Origin: Bacteroidota bacterium
GTDB taxonomy: Bacteria; Bacteroidota; Ignavibacteria; UBA10030; BY39
Assembly: GCA_030682385.1 (NCBI GenBank)
Contig: JAUXOG010000043.1
Span: forward strand, 36,064-100,063
Direction: 5' to 3'
Length of the DNA: 64,000 bases
In this document: piece by piece, positions 52,398 to 61,328 of the stretch
Position numbering within the stretch: the first letter of the stretch is position 1
How the letters are laid out: the number at the start of each line of letters is the position of its first letter
The notes under the pieces: model-generated
The model's database searches: none
Seen by the model: only the letters and a program-made list of their open reading frames with translations
Told to the model about the DNA's origin: nothing
Translations under genes and position numbers: made by a program

Positions 52398-55127
52398 TTA
52401 TTTTATACTCTCCAAATTCTTCTCTAACTTCTGCAGCGTAGTCTTAAAACTTTCTAATTTATGCCGCTCGTGCTCAACGACTTCTTTTGGAGCTTTGGAG
52501 ACAAAACTTTCGTTGGATAGCTTTTTCTCAGTGCTAACATAAAGTCCACGGACACGGTCAATCTCTCTCTGTATCCGCTCACACTCGGCTTCTAAGTTAA
52601 TTAATCCTTCTAAAGGTATAAAAATCTCAACATTATCAACGACGGCGCTGGCAGAGTGTTTTGGTCTCTGTGAATTTTTTAAAAGGGCAACCTCTTTTGT
52701 TCTGGTTAATCGCTTCAGGTAACTTTCGAATTTCTGTAAATGCTTTTCTATCTCTGCATCGTGGAAATTCAGAATTAGATTAATTTCCTTAGACGGCGGC
52801 ACATCAAGTTCGCCGCGGATTGTACGGATTGCGTTTACCAGGTTCTGCATAAACAATCCATCCGCTTCCGTATCCTTGTCGATCCATTTTTCATCAGCAG
52901 TCGGGAAGTTAGCTACCATTATACTTTCACCAGCTTTACGATCTGCGAGGTTTTGCCAAATCTCTTCAGTAACAAAAGGTATAAAAGGATGTAAAAGCTT
53001 CAGCGCTTCTTCATAAATGTATATCGCACGGTTCAGCACAACTTTTTTTATATCGTCGGGTTCGCTGCCATACAAACGGGTTTTAATCATCTCAACGTAC
53101 CAATCGCAGTAGTCGTGCCATATAAAGTCGTAAAGAATTTTTGTCGCATCGTTTATGTAAAAATTATCTAATGCTTTATTTAAATCAGCAATAGTCGAAT
53201 TCAATCGGGATAAAATCCATCTGTCTGCAAGGTCAAGGTTCTTTTCGAGTTCGATATTCGATGTTCGATGTTCGATATTCGATATTTGTTCTGCGTTCAT
53301 TTGTAGAAACCTTCCGGCGTTCCATATCTTATTTGCAAAGTTTCTTCCTAACTCACATTTCTCGTTTGAGTACAACACATCTTGTCCGAGAGGAGCGAGG
53401 TAGAGAACTGTAAATCGCAGTGCATCGGCGCCGTATTCGGCAATAACATCGAGCGGGTCGGGCGAATTGCCAAGCGATTTGCTCATCTTGCGACCTTGTG
53501 CATCACGGATAATACTTGTAAAATAAACATCGCGGAAAGGAACAATATCTTTATTTTCTGTCCGAGGCGATCCATCAGGGAATGGTATCTCTTTAGCGAA
53601 TTCAATTCCTGCCATAATCATACGAGCAACCCAGAAGAAAATTATATCGGGACCAGTTACAAGTGTATCGGTTGGGTAGAAGTATCTCAAATCCGGGTTG
53701 TCTTTATGCCAGCCCAAAGTAGAAAAGGGCCACAGCCACGACGATGCCCAAGTATCGAGCACATCTTCATCCTGCACCAAATTTTTTGAGTTGCAATGTG
53801 GGCAGTGGTCGGGCTTCGATTTTGAAACAATTGGCTCTTTACATTCAAGTTTGCATTTATCATCACCGACACAATACCAAACCGGAATGCGATGTCCCCA
53901 CCACAACTGCCGTGAGATGCACCAATCGCGTATGTTCGTCATCCAGTGTTCATAAACTTTTACCCAGCGGTCGGGATGGAATTTTATCGTTCCGTCTAAC
54001 ACAACTTTGAGCGCCGGTTCAGCAAGAGGTTTCATTTTTACAAACCACTGGTCGGAAAGATACGGCTCAATTATAGTTTCGCATCTATAGCATCTGCCAA
54101 CTGCATTAGTGTGCGGCTCAATTTTCGCTACGAGTTCTTGCAATTCCAAATCTTTTACAACTTCACGGCGTGCATCAAATCGATCTTTACCTGTGTATTT
54201 TTTAGGTGCGTTCTCATTTAAGTTAGCCGATATATCAAAAATATTTATCTGCGGTAAATTATGCCGCTGTCCAATCCAGTAATCATTCGGGTCGTGAGCG
54301 GGAGTTACCTTGACCATTCCCGTTCCGAATGATGGATCAACAAAATCATCGGCAATTATCGGAATGACTCTGTCGGTCAATGGAAGAGAAACATTTTTTC
54401 CAATCAAATGTTTGTATCTTTCGTCGTTCGAATTTACGGCAACTGCTGTATCGCCCAGCATTGTTTCGGGTCGTGTTGTTGCAACAATTGCAAAATCAGT
54501 TGAATCAACAATAGGATATTTTATAAACCAAAGATGTCCGTTTTGTTCGATGTGGTTCACCTCGTCGTCGCTGATTGCTGTGTGGTCTTTCGGGCACCAG
54601 TTCACTATGTATTTGCCTCTGTAAATTAAACCTTTGTTGTAAAGCCGGATGAAAACTTCCTGCACAGCTTCCGATAATCCTTCGTCCATAGTGAAACGCT
54701 CGCGTTCCCAATCGCACGATGTTCCAAGTTTTTTAAGTTGCTTGATGATTGTCCCGCCGTATTGTTCTTTCCATTTCCAAACGACTTCGAGGAATTTTTC
54801 TCGTCCTAAATCGTGTCGGGTTTTACCTTCTTTCAACAAAGATTTTTCAACAACATTTTGTGTGGCAATACCTGCGTGGTCGGTGCCTGGCATCCACAAT
54901 GTTTCGCAACCCTGCATTCTTTTCCAACGCACAAACACATCTTGAATTGTGTTATTTAAAACGTGCCCCATAGTTAAAATGCCGGTGATGTTCGGCGGCG
55001 GGATTACAATCGTGTACGGCTTTTTATCAGGATTTACTTTTGCGTGAAATAAATTATGCTTCTCCCAGTAAGGGTACCATTTTTCTTCGGCTTCTTTTGG
55101 AGAATATGTTTTTGATAGTTGTGCCAT
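52398..55127 (-). CDS. valS: ValS, valyl-tRNA synthetase, with repeat-derived insertion
   Basis: Class I synthetase charging and editing tRNA-Val. The 909 residues contain HIGH-type PPPNITGILTMGHVLNN (about 45), the CP1 editing domain (about 190-345), a zinc-ribbon-like stretch (CKLECKEP...CPHCNSKN), KMSKS in GRKMSKSLGNSPDPLDV (about 535), the anticodon-binding domain and the C-terminal coiled-coil arm. Between NAEQ and NLDLADRWIL lies ISNIEHRTSNIELEK, encoded by an intergenic-type repeat (53249-53286). The start overlaps the M23 gene stop by one base. Confidence 0.96.
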   Translation of the reverse strand: MAQLSKTYSPKEAEEKWYPYWEKHNLFHAKVNPDKKPYTIVIPPPNITGILTMGHVLNNTIQDVFVRWKRMQGCETLWMPGTDHAGIATQNVVEKSLLKEGKTRHDLGREKFLEVVWKWKEQYGGTIIKQLKKLGTSCDWERERFTMDEGLSEAVQEVFIRLYNKGLIYRGKYIVNWCPKDHTAISDDEVNHIEQNGHLWFIKYPIVDSTDFAIVATTRPETMLGDTAVAVNSNDERYKHLIGKNVSLPLTDRVIPIIADDFVDPSFGTGMVKVTPAHDPNDYWIGQRHNLPQINIFDISANLNENAPKKYTGKDRFDARREVVKDLELQELVAKIEPHTNAVGRCYRCETIIEPYLSDQWFVKMKPLAEPALKVVLDGTIKFHPDRWVKVYEHWMTNIRDWCISRQLWWGHRIPVWYCVGDDKCKLECKEPIVSKSKPDHCPHCNSKNLVQDEDVLDTWASSWLWPFSTLGWHKDNPDLRYFYPTDTLVTGPDIIFFWVARMIMAGIEFAKEIPFPDGSPRTENKDIVPFRDVYFTSIIRDAQGRKMSKSLGNSPDPLDVIAEYGADALRFTVLYLAPLGQDVLYSNEKCELGRNFANKIWNAGRFLQMNAEQISNIEHRTSNIELEKNLDLADRWILSRLNSTIADLNKALDNFYINDATKILYDFIWHDYCDWYVEMIKTRLYGSEPDDIKKVVLNRAIYIYEEALKLLHPFIPFVTEEIWQNLADRKAGESIMVANFPTADEKWIDKDTEADGLFMQNLVNAIRTIRGELDVPPSKEINLILNFHDAEIEKHLQKFESYLKRLTRTKEVALLKNSQRPKHSASAVVDNVEIFIPLEGLINLEAECERIQREIDRVRGLYVSTEKKLSNESFVSKAPKEVVEHERHKLESFKTTLQKLEKNLESIK
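53249..53286 (-). repeat. Dispersed repeat inserted in frame into valS
   Basis: Minus strand AATATCGAATATCGAACATCGAACATCGAATATCGAA, tandem variants of an AA(T/C)ATCGA word. Related words (TTCAATATTCAATCTTGG, ATTCGATATTCAATCTTG) occur between the ORF6N copies at 22810-22850 and 23725-23760. It keeps the reading frame open and adds about 12 residues. Confidence 0.75.
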
Positions 55128-57415
55128 TATTTAACTCTGAAATTAGTTACAAATTCGTTTTGGTTTCCGGCTTTGTCGGATATGTCGATTCGCAGCGTAT
55201 GATTTCCCTTTGGTAAAGGATTGTCAGCATCATACCATAGTCGGCTGCCTTCGATTTCTGGTATTATTAAATCGTTATTTATATACATTCTGAAATTCTT
55301 ATAATCAATCCCCGACATACCATCGCCGAATCGAAATGCGATTGATGGTCTTCGATTTCTTGTCCGTAGTTTTAAATTGCTGATGAATGGCTTCGTGTCA
55401 TCTTCGAACAAGCCAACATCTGTGAGTGTGCGAGTGAGAGTAGTCGTAAGATAATTACTGTTTGCCGATTTGGTTTGAAAAACCCAATCTCTTTTTCTAA
55501 CAATATACAATGCATCGTTTTGATTGGTCGATTTCATTGAAACTCTGATTCCTTTATTCAATAGTACATCCTGAGAATTGAGCGAGTAAACCATTCTCCC
55601 TTCTGAAATTGATGAATCAACTGTAACGAAAAGTGGTTTGAACACAGCCCCCGAATCGAAAGCGATTTTTAAATTACCGTTAGCAAGTGTAAACTCACCT
55701 GTTTTGTTGGGTGCAATCGGATAAAGAAAAAAGTTGTCGGATGATTCTACAAATTTACCATTAACTTCGGCTTTTATTTTGATGGATTTTTCTCCCCAAT
55801 GTGAAATATCGGGAATGAATGAACCGCTGTATTTATTTAATTCTACGGCTTTTAGTTGGATGGAATTAGATTTTGTATCTTCCAAAATCTGAACTACAGG
55901 AACATCTGTGAAATAGCCGGCAGTTGTAATTGTTAGATTAATAAAATCCTGAAAATGTTCGCGAACGATTTTGATATTATTGTAATTACCTCCGTCGAGT
56001 TTGCGGTTGAAGTGATAAACAGGTGGCGAATCAAAACCGAATTTATTTTCAGCAACAATTTTCATAATTGTATATTTTTTTACATCGAAAGGGAATGTAA
56101 TATTTGCTCCGTTTCTTTGTATAATTCCGATTCGTATCGTGTGCCGCTTCCAATCAGCTTGACCTGACGATTTACCGAAAACTAAAATCTGCTCAATGGA
56201 ATTAAGATTACTTCCTGTTAAAGTGAGTTGACCATCCGAAATATTTTGAATTTGGATTTCAGGTTTCCGGCTGACTAAAATTTTTCCTTCGAGTGATGTT
56301 TCGTTATCCGAAAAATCTTTTACCGAAATTTTAAAAGTATGTAACCCCTCTGGCATTTCTCCGGTTTTGATAATGCCGCTTCCATAAGGCATACGATTGT
56401 AGATAGGGAGCAGGTTCCCTTCCTCGACGTAAAGTTTTTGGAATTGTCCGTTACTTGCATATAACATTTGTAAATCATAGTGAAGCATAATTTGTTTTGC
56501 TTCTGCATCGGGGAAGCGGTCGAATTTTACCTTGTAGATTAAGTTGTCGTTCAGCATTAATTCGATGCTGTAAATCCCCGATCGGTTCGAAGCTTCGTTA
56601 GCCAAATCGATGGCTTCGATTCCCAAGCGGACATCGCCCGATACCGGAATGGTCTGTGCGATAGTTAAATTTCTGCCGCCTCGGTTTCGGTTGTTATAAA
56701 AGTAAGGTGTAATTTTCCCGAAAACTTCCGAATTCATTCCAGCGGGTGCTACGAAAATTTTCTTAATTATCGGCGGACGGTTGTCGCTAATGTATAAATT
56801 CTGAAATAGAAACGGGTTAACGGGATTCATATTCTCGTCTCTTATCTCAAAATGTAAATGCGGGGGACCTGCACCTGTATCGCCTGTATAAGCAATAATA
56901 TCGCCACTTTGAACCGGCAGCATTTCAGCGTCAAGCTTCAGGTCGATGTAAAACGATTGCCTCTTGTATTGCTCTCTTTGCACGATCTCATTAATTTCGT
57001 TGTTAAAAGTTTTAAGGTGAGCATAAGTAGTATAGTAATCGTCGGGATGTTTTACGTAAAGCATTTTTCCGTAACCGTCGGGCATCATACGGATTCGGGC
57101 GATATAACCTTCGCGCGATGCGAATACCCTGAATCCGGTTTTCTTATTCGTGCTTACATCGATACCGCCGTGAAAATGATTATTGCGGAATTCTCCGAAC
57201 GAGGATGTTACCCGGTTGCTTGCATCTGTGGGCCAAATATATTTTGCCGCATCGGAAGTAAAGGAATCGAACTTATAGTAAATTTCATTAATTGCATTTG
57301 GAGAAGATGGAATTGCCGGTTCGTTTTTGTTTTCTGACGGAGAGAAGAAACCAAAAAATAAAAGAGCAGATGCGAATATGAGAACAAATATATAGATAGA
57401 GAAATTTTTGATCAT
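55127..57415 (-). CDS. Exported M23 family metallopeptidase
   Basis: The 762 residues start with a signal/anchor helix (YIFVLIFASALLFFGFF). Next is an M23 (LytM-like) peptidase domain (about 60-195): FHGGIDVSTNKKTG with zinc His and Asp, YYTTYAHLKTF, and GPPHLHFEIRD with the HxH pair. The remaining two thirds are beta-rich repeats of Ig-like type ending in DISDKAGNQNEFVTNF. The zinc site is complete, so it may cut peptidoglycan peptides, or serve as a protein peptidase. It is followed without a gap by valS. Confidence 0.88.
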   Translation of the reverse strand: MIKNFSIYIFVLIFASALLFFGFFSPSENKNEPAIPSSPNAINEIYYKFDSFTSDAAKYIWPTDASNRVTSSFGEFRNNHFHGGIDVSTNKKTGFRVFASREGYIARIRMMPDGYGKMLYVKHPDDYYTTYAHLKTFNNEINEIVQREQYKRQSFYIDLKLDAEMLPVQSGDIIAYTGDTGAGPPHLHFEIRDENMNPVNPFLFQNLYISDNRPPIIKKIFVAPAGMNSEVFGKITPYFYNNRNRGGRNLTIAQTIPVSGDVRLGIEAIDLANEASNRSGIYSIELMLNDNLIYKVKFDRFPDAEAKQIMLHYDLQMLYASNGQFQKLYVEEGNLLPIYNRMPYGSGIIKTGEMPEGLHTFKISVKDFSDNETSLEGKILVSRKPEIQIQNISDGQLTLTGSNLNSIEQILVFGKSSGQADWKRHTIRIGIIQRNGANITFPFDVKKYTIMKIVAENKFGFDSPPVYHFNRKLDGGNYNNIKIVREHFQDFINLTITTAGYFTDVPVVQILEDTKSNSIQLKAVELNKYSGSFIPDISHWGEKSIKIKAEVNGKFVESSDNFFLYPIAPNKTGEFTLANGNLKIAFDSGAVFKPLFVTVDSSISEGRMVYSLNSQDVLLNKGIRVSMKSTNQNDALYIVRKRDWVFQTKSANSNYLTTTLTRTLTDVGLFEDDTKPFISNLKLRTRNRRPSIAFRFGDGMSGIDYKNFRMYINNDLIIPEIEGSRLWYDADNPLPKGNHTLRIDISDKAGNQNEFVTNFRVK

Positions 57416-57420
57416 TAAAA

Positions 57421-58089
57421 CTACTTTGTTTCCGATTTAACATTGTTAGTGATTTTGATGTAACCTACAAGTTCGGCTTCGATTGTATCGCCATTATTAA
57501 CTTGGCTGACACCTTCGGGTGTGCCTGTGTAAATTAAATCGCCCCGTTCGAGTGTGATGATTGAAGAAATATATTCAATTAATTTATGAACACTAAAAAT
57601 CATTTTATCTGTGTTCGATTGCTGGCGCACTGTGCCGTTCACACGGCAAACTAAATTCAGGTTGTGCGGTTCAGGAATTTCGTCTTTTAATAAAACTTCT
57701 GAAATCGGCGCTGATGTATCGAACCCCTTCGCAACAGTCCAGGGCAATCCTTTTTTCTTTGCTTCTGCTTGAACATCACGAAGCGTCATATCGAGTCCAA
57801 CAGCATAACCTAATATGTGTGAATCCGCATCGGAAGCAAGGATGTTTTTGCCGCCTTTACCAATCACAACGACCAACTCGACTTCGTGGTGCATTTCGTT
57901 GGAAATTTTTGGGATGATGATATCTTCGCCGTCATAAATAATTGCAGAGGGCGGCTTCAAAAAAATTACAGGTTTATCGGGTATATCGGCTTGCATCTCT
58001 TTTGCGTGTTCAATATAGTTGCGTCCGATACAAATTATTTTCCCGACGGGGATTTGTTCGTTAGTTCTGCGAATTGTTACAGTTTTCAT
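57421..58089 (-). CDS. Fumarylacetoacetate hydrolase-family protein
   Basis: The 222 residues match the FAH/acylpyruvate hydrolase group: GKIICIGRNYIEHAKEMQAD, KPPSAII, metal ligands in HHEVELVVVIGKGG (Glu-x-Glu) and GLDMTLRDVQAEAKKKGLPWT (Asp), KGFDTSAPIS, and YTGTPEGVSQVNNGDTIEAE. These enzymes cleave C-C bonds of acylpyruvates or decarboxylate oxaloacetate. The substrate cannot be inferred here. First gene of a minus-strand run with the M23 peptidase and valS; divergent from purM. Confidence 0.92.
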   Translation of the reverse strand: MKTVTIRRTNEQIPVGKIICIGRNYIEHAKEMQADIPDKPVIFLKPPSAIIYDGEDIIIPKISNEMHHEVELVVVIGKGGKNILASDADSHILGYAVGLDMTLRDVQAEAKKKGLPWTVAKGFDTSAPISEVLLKDEIPEPHNLNLVCRVNGTVRQQSNTDKMIFSVHKLIEYISSIITLERGDLIYTGTPEGVSQVNNGDTIEAELVGYIKITNNVKSETK

Positions 58090-58207
58090 AGTATTTAATA
58101 ATATTTATTAAAAATATACTCACAAATTGGTTATTGTGCAATTTTGCATTTTTACATAAATAATGTTTAATTGAGTTCAGTAAAATTCATAATTATTCAT
58201 TTTAATA

Positions 58208-59212
58208 TTGGCAAAAACATATAAATCTGCAGGAGTAAGTATCGATTCAGGCGATGAGTTTGTAAATAAACTCAAACTCAAAGTCCGGTCAACCTTTTCA
58301 AAATCAGTCCTTTCCGATATCGGCTTGTTCGGCGCTTTCTATGATGCGAAGTTCGAAGATTATAAACATCCTGTATTAGTTTCAAGTGTCGATGGTGTCG
58401 GGACGAAGCTAAAAATTGCTTTTATGTTGAACAAGCACGACACAATCGGACAAGATTTGGTAAATCATTGTGTGAACGATATTGCAGTCTGCGGCGCCGC
58501 GCCTTTATTCTTCCTTGATTATTACGCTGCTGGAAAATTAAATCAACAGGTTGGCGAACAAATTATGGATGGCTTGGTTAAAGCCTGCCGCGAAAATAAC
58601 TGCGCGCTGATTGGCGGCGAAACTGCCGAGATGCCCGGCATCTATCACGAAGATGAATACGACTTGGCAGGAACAATTGTCGGTATTATAGAAAAAGCAA
58701 AAATTATCAACGGGAAAAAAGTAAAAGAAGATGATGTTCTTATCGGGCTTCCCTCGACAGGTTTACATACCAACGGCTACTCGCTTGCACGTTCGGTCTT
58801 GTTCGAAAAATATGAAGTTGACGATTTCATTGATGAATTAGGAATGCGATTAGGCGAATGCCTTTTAACAACTCATCGCTCGTATCTAAATCCGATAAAT
58901 GCAATAAAAGATATCACCGATGTCCACGCAATCGCACATATAACAGGCGGTGGAATAAAAAATAATACGATGCGTCTGATTCCGAAAGGATTGGAATTGG
59001 AGATTGATTGGTTCGGTTGGGACAGATATCCGATTTTCAATTTGATACAGCGGCTCGGAGAAGTTCCCGAAGAGGAAATGCGTCGTACTTTTAATTTGGG
59101 AATCGGTTTAGTGATTGTAGTATCAAAAAGGGGTTCAGAAAATATTCTCAAAAATTTAATAGATATCAATGAACAACCGATTATTATCGGACAAACCAGA
59201 AGCAGTAATTAG
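58208..59212 (+). CDS. purM: PurM, phosphoribosylformylglycinamidine cyclo-ligase
   Basis: ATP-dependent closure of the imidazole ring (AIR synthesis) in purine synthesis. The 334 residues are typical: YKSAGVSIDSGDEFV, the ATP-binding loop VSSVDGVGTKLKIAF (about 57), NHCVNDIAVCGAAPLFFLDY, ALIGGETAEMPGIY, GLPSTGLHTNGYSL and AHITGGGIKNNTMR. The start is TTG at 58208; it keeps the first conserved residues and no ATG is available. The upstream divergent spacer shows TTGCAT with a weak -10 (TTAATT) at 17-nt spacing. Confidence 0.96.
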   Translation: MAKTYKSAGVSIDSGDEFVNKLKLKVRSTFSKSVLSDIGLFGAFYDAKFEDYKHPVLVSSVDGVGTKLKIAFMLNKHDTIGQDLVNHCVNDIAVCGAAPLFFLDYYAAGKLNQQVGEQIMDGLVKACRENNCALIGGETAEMPGIYHEDEYDLAGTIVGIIEKAKIINGKKVKEDDVLIGLPSTGLHTNGYSLARSVLFEKYEVDDFIDELGMRLGECLLTTHRSYLNPINAIKDITDVHAIAHITGGGIKNNTMRLIPKGLELEIDWFGWDRYPIFNLIQRLGEVPEEEMRRTFNLGIGLVIVVSKRGSENILKNLIDINEQPIIIGQTRSSN

Positions 59213-59213
59213 T

Positions 59214-60995
59214 ATGAAAACAAAAAAAATTATTAAAACTGCATCAGAAGACAATAAACTTATCAAAGGATATGGTTTAACGCAAAGATTAAATACACTG
59301 ATCGAGATAACTCTTCAAATCGATTCTGTCGGCAGCCGTGCCGAGATATATGATATTTTACGGAAGGAGTCTAAATGGTTGATGGAATTCGATGTTCTAT
59401 CACTTGCATATTTAAGCCCCGTCCGTTCGTTTTATAGTATCGTAACATTATCGCCAATTGCTGATGCAACCGGATTAAATGAAACTTACTTTAGCGTAGA
59501 AGAAGGATTGCCCGGTTGGGTAATAAGGAATCAATCGCCGGTAATTTGTAATGCTAAAAAATGCGTAGGACATAGTAATTCGGTTGAGGGAAAGTTTGAA
59601 GAGTTCGGTATAAAAAGTTTTCTTGCGGTTCCTATTAGAAGCGGTCAAGATCAAGTTGGCGCTTTAATATTTGCTTCGGTGAACGAAGATAATTACACTG
59701 AAGACGATTTAGTGATTGCACAATTGTATGGTTTACAAATAGCTGTATCGCTTAAAAATACAAATTTTGTTGAAGATGCAAAAAAACGTATCACTCAAAT
59801 CGAATCGACAAACGAAATATCAAAAATATTGAACTCAACACTCGATATTGATGATTTGTTGGTTTCGACTGCTGAGGCGATACAACAAAATTTTAATTAC
59901 TTCGACGTAACCCTGTTTTTACTTTCCGAGGAGAATTCCGAATTGTTATTGAAAGCTCATTCAGGTAATTATTTAGATCTTCTTCCGGGCGAATACAGGC
60001 AAAATATCGGTGAGGGTATAATCGGATGGGTAGCCGAGCAGGGCGAATATATATTGGCAAACGATGTTTCGCAGGATCCACGATATAAATCAATTGAAAA
60101 TCACAATACGCGTTCCGAACTTGCTTTGCCTATCAAAGTTGGTGCAATGCTGGTCGGGGTGTTGAATATCGAGGACAAAAAGTTATTCGCTTTTGATGAA
60201 ATGGATGTACTTGTTTTACAAACTTTGTGCGATCAGATTGCAAGTGCCATAGCAAATGCCAAACTCTACGAAGAGATAAAATTAGCCAATCAAAAACTTA
60301 CAGAATTAGATTCGTTGAAATCGGAATTTATAAGCATCGTTTCGCACGACTTCAGGTCTCCATTATCGAGCATCATTCTAGCTGGTAAAGCACTTTTGAA
60401 AAACGAGGATATTCAAAATAATCCACGCTTCAAGGAATATATGCAACTCATCGTAACTCAAGCCAACCGTTTGAACCAATTAGCCGAAGATACTTTGTCG
60501 ATAACACGCATCGAATCGGGACAGGTGAGTATTGCTTTCAAAGTTGTGAATGTCGAACGGCTCATTCAGGATGCGTTGGTTTCGGTGCGAACATCAAACA
60601 GGCACACTATTACTTACAATATTGATCCAAATGCGTCGTTTATTAAGGGAGATCATCCGAAACTCAGGCAGGTTGTTCAAAATCTCCTGTCTAATGCAAT
60701 AAAATATTCACCGGCTGGTGGAAAAGTAACCATCAACGTGGTTGAGCAGGATGGAGATGAAATTCTGTTTATTATCTCCGATGAGGGTATCGGAATTAAA
60801 TCTGAGTATCAGGACAAATTATTTCAAAAATTTTCCCGTGTCGATGAACCGGACTCTAAACATATCAAAGGCACAGGATTGGGTTTGTGGATTTGTCGCG
60901 AAATAATTGAAGCGCACAAAGGTAAAATTTGGATCGAAAGCGAATACGGCAAGGGGAGTACTTTTAAATTTACTATCAAAAAATCGGATAGTTAA
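59214..60995 (+). CDS. Sensor histidine kinase with two GAF domains
   Basis: The track start (59169) overlaps purM; the ATG at 59214, 1 nt after the purM stop, gives MKTKKIIKTASED and is preferred. The 593 residues have two GAF sensor domains (about 20-185 and 200-360), a short coiled linker, HisKA with H-box VSHDFRSPLSSIILA, and the ATPase domain with N-box QVVQNLLSNAIKYS, G1 ISDEGIGIKSE and G2 GTGLGLWICREII. No membrane helix is seen, so it is a soluble kinase. No response regulator is adjacent; the NtrC-type regulator at 17768-19129 is far away. Confidence 0.9.
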   Translation: MKTKKIIKTASEDNKLIKGYGLTQRLNTLIEITLQIDSVGSRAEIYDILRKESKWLMEFDVLSLAYLSPVRSFYSIVTLSPIADATGLNETYFSVEEGLPGWVIRNQSPVICNAKKCVGHSNSVEGKFEEFGIKSFLAVPIRSGQDQVGALIFASVNEDNYTEDDLVIAQLYGLQIAVSLKNTNFVEDAKKRITQIESTNEISKILNSTLDIDDLLVSTAEAIQQNFNYFDVTLFLLSEENSELLLKAHSGNYLDLLPGEYRQNIGEGIIGWVAEQGEYILANDVSQDPRYKSIENHNTRSELALPIKVGAMLVGVLNIEDKKLFAFDEMDVLVLQTLCDQIASAIANAKLYEEIKLANQKLTELDSLKSEFISIVSHDFRSPLSSIILAGKALLKNEDIQNNPRFKEYMQLIVTQANRLNQLAEDTLSITRIESGQVSIAFKVVNVERLIQDALVSVRTSNRHTITYNIDPNASFIKGDHPKLRQVVQNLLSNAIKYSPAGGKVTINVVEQDGDEILFIISDEGIGIKSEYQDKLFQKFSRVDEPDSKHIKGTGLGLWICREIIEAHKGKIWIESEYGKGSTFKFTIKKSDS

Positions 60996-61328
60996 TCCGA
61001 TTCAGTTGGCTGGAGTTGTTTTAACTTTTCAATTACTAGCTTGTAGAATTCTTTATATCTCAATATCGAATCCGCCGGGTGACGGATGAATATCTATCCC
61101 TTTGAGATGCTGAATTTATAGGTTGGTTATTGAAAACCATTCGTAAAATATTTCTTATAAGTTATTTTGCTTTGACATAAATCACACCGTTTTTTTTTGA
61201 TAGTAGTTTTTGAGGTTAAAAATTTGATTATTAGAGGTAATATGTTTATATAGCCACAAAGATAACGCGAAGGCAAAATTAAACTGAAAAAATATTTTAA
61301 GTTCCTGTAAAAAAAGTTAGAGGTTCTT
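60996..61328 (+). other. Intergenic region, no gene seen
   Basis: 333 bp of AT-rich sequence. It includes a word run AGCCACAAAGATAACGCGAAGGCAAAATTA (about 61253-61282) in the style of dispersed low-complexity repeats. A TTGACA at 61172-61177 has no well-placed -10. The ribosome site of the next gene (AGAGGTTCTT) lies at the end. Confidence 0.5.

Noticed and set aside
61172-61200. TTGACA promoter upstream of the 559-aa secreted protein
   Set aside because: No -10 at an acceptable distance; about 150 nt from the start.
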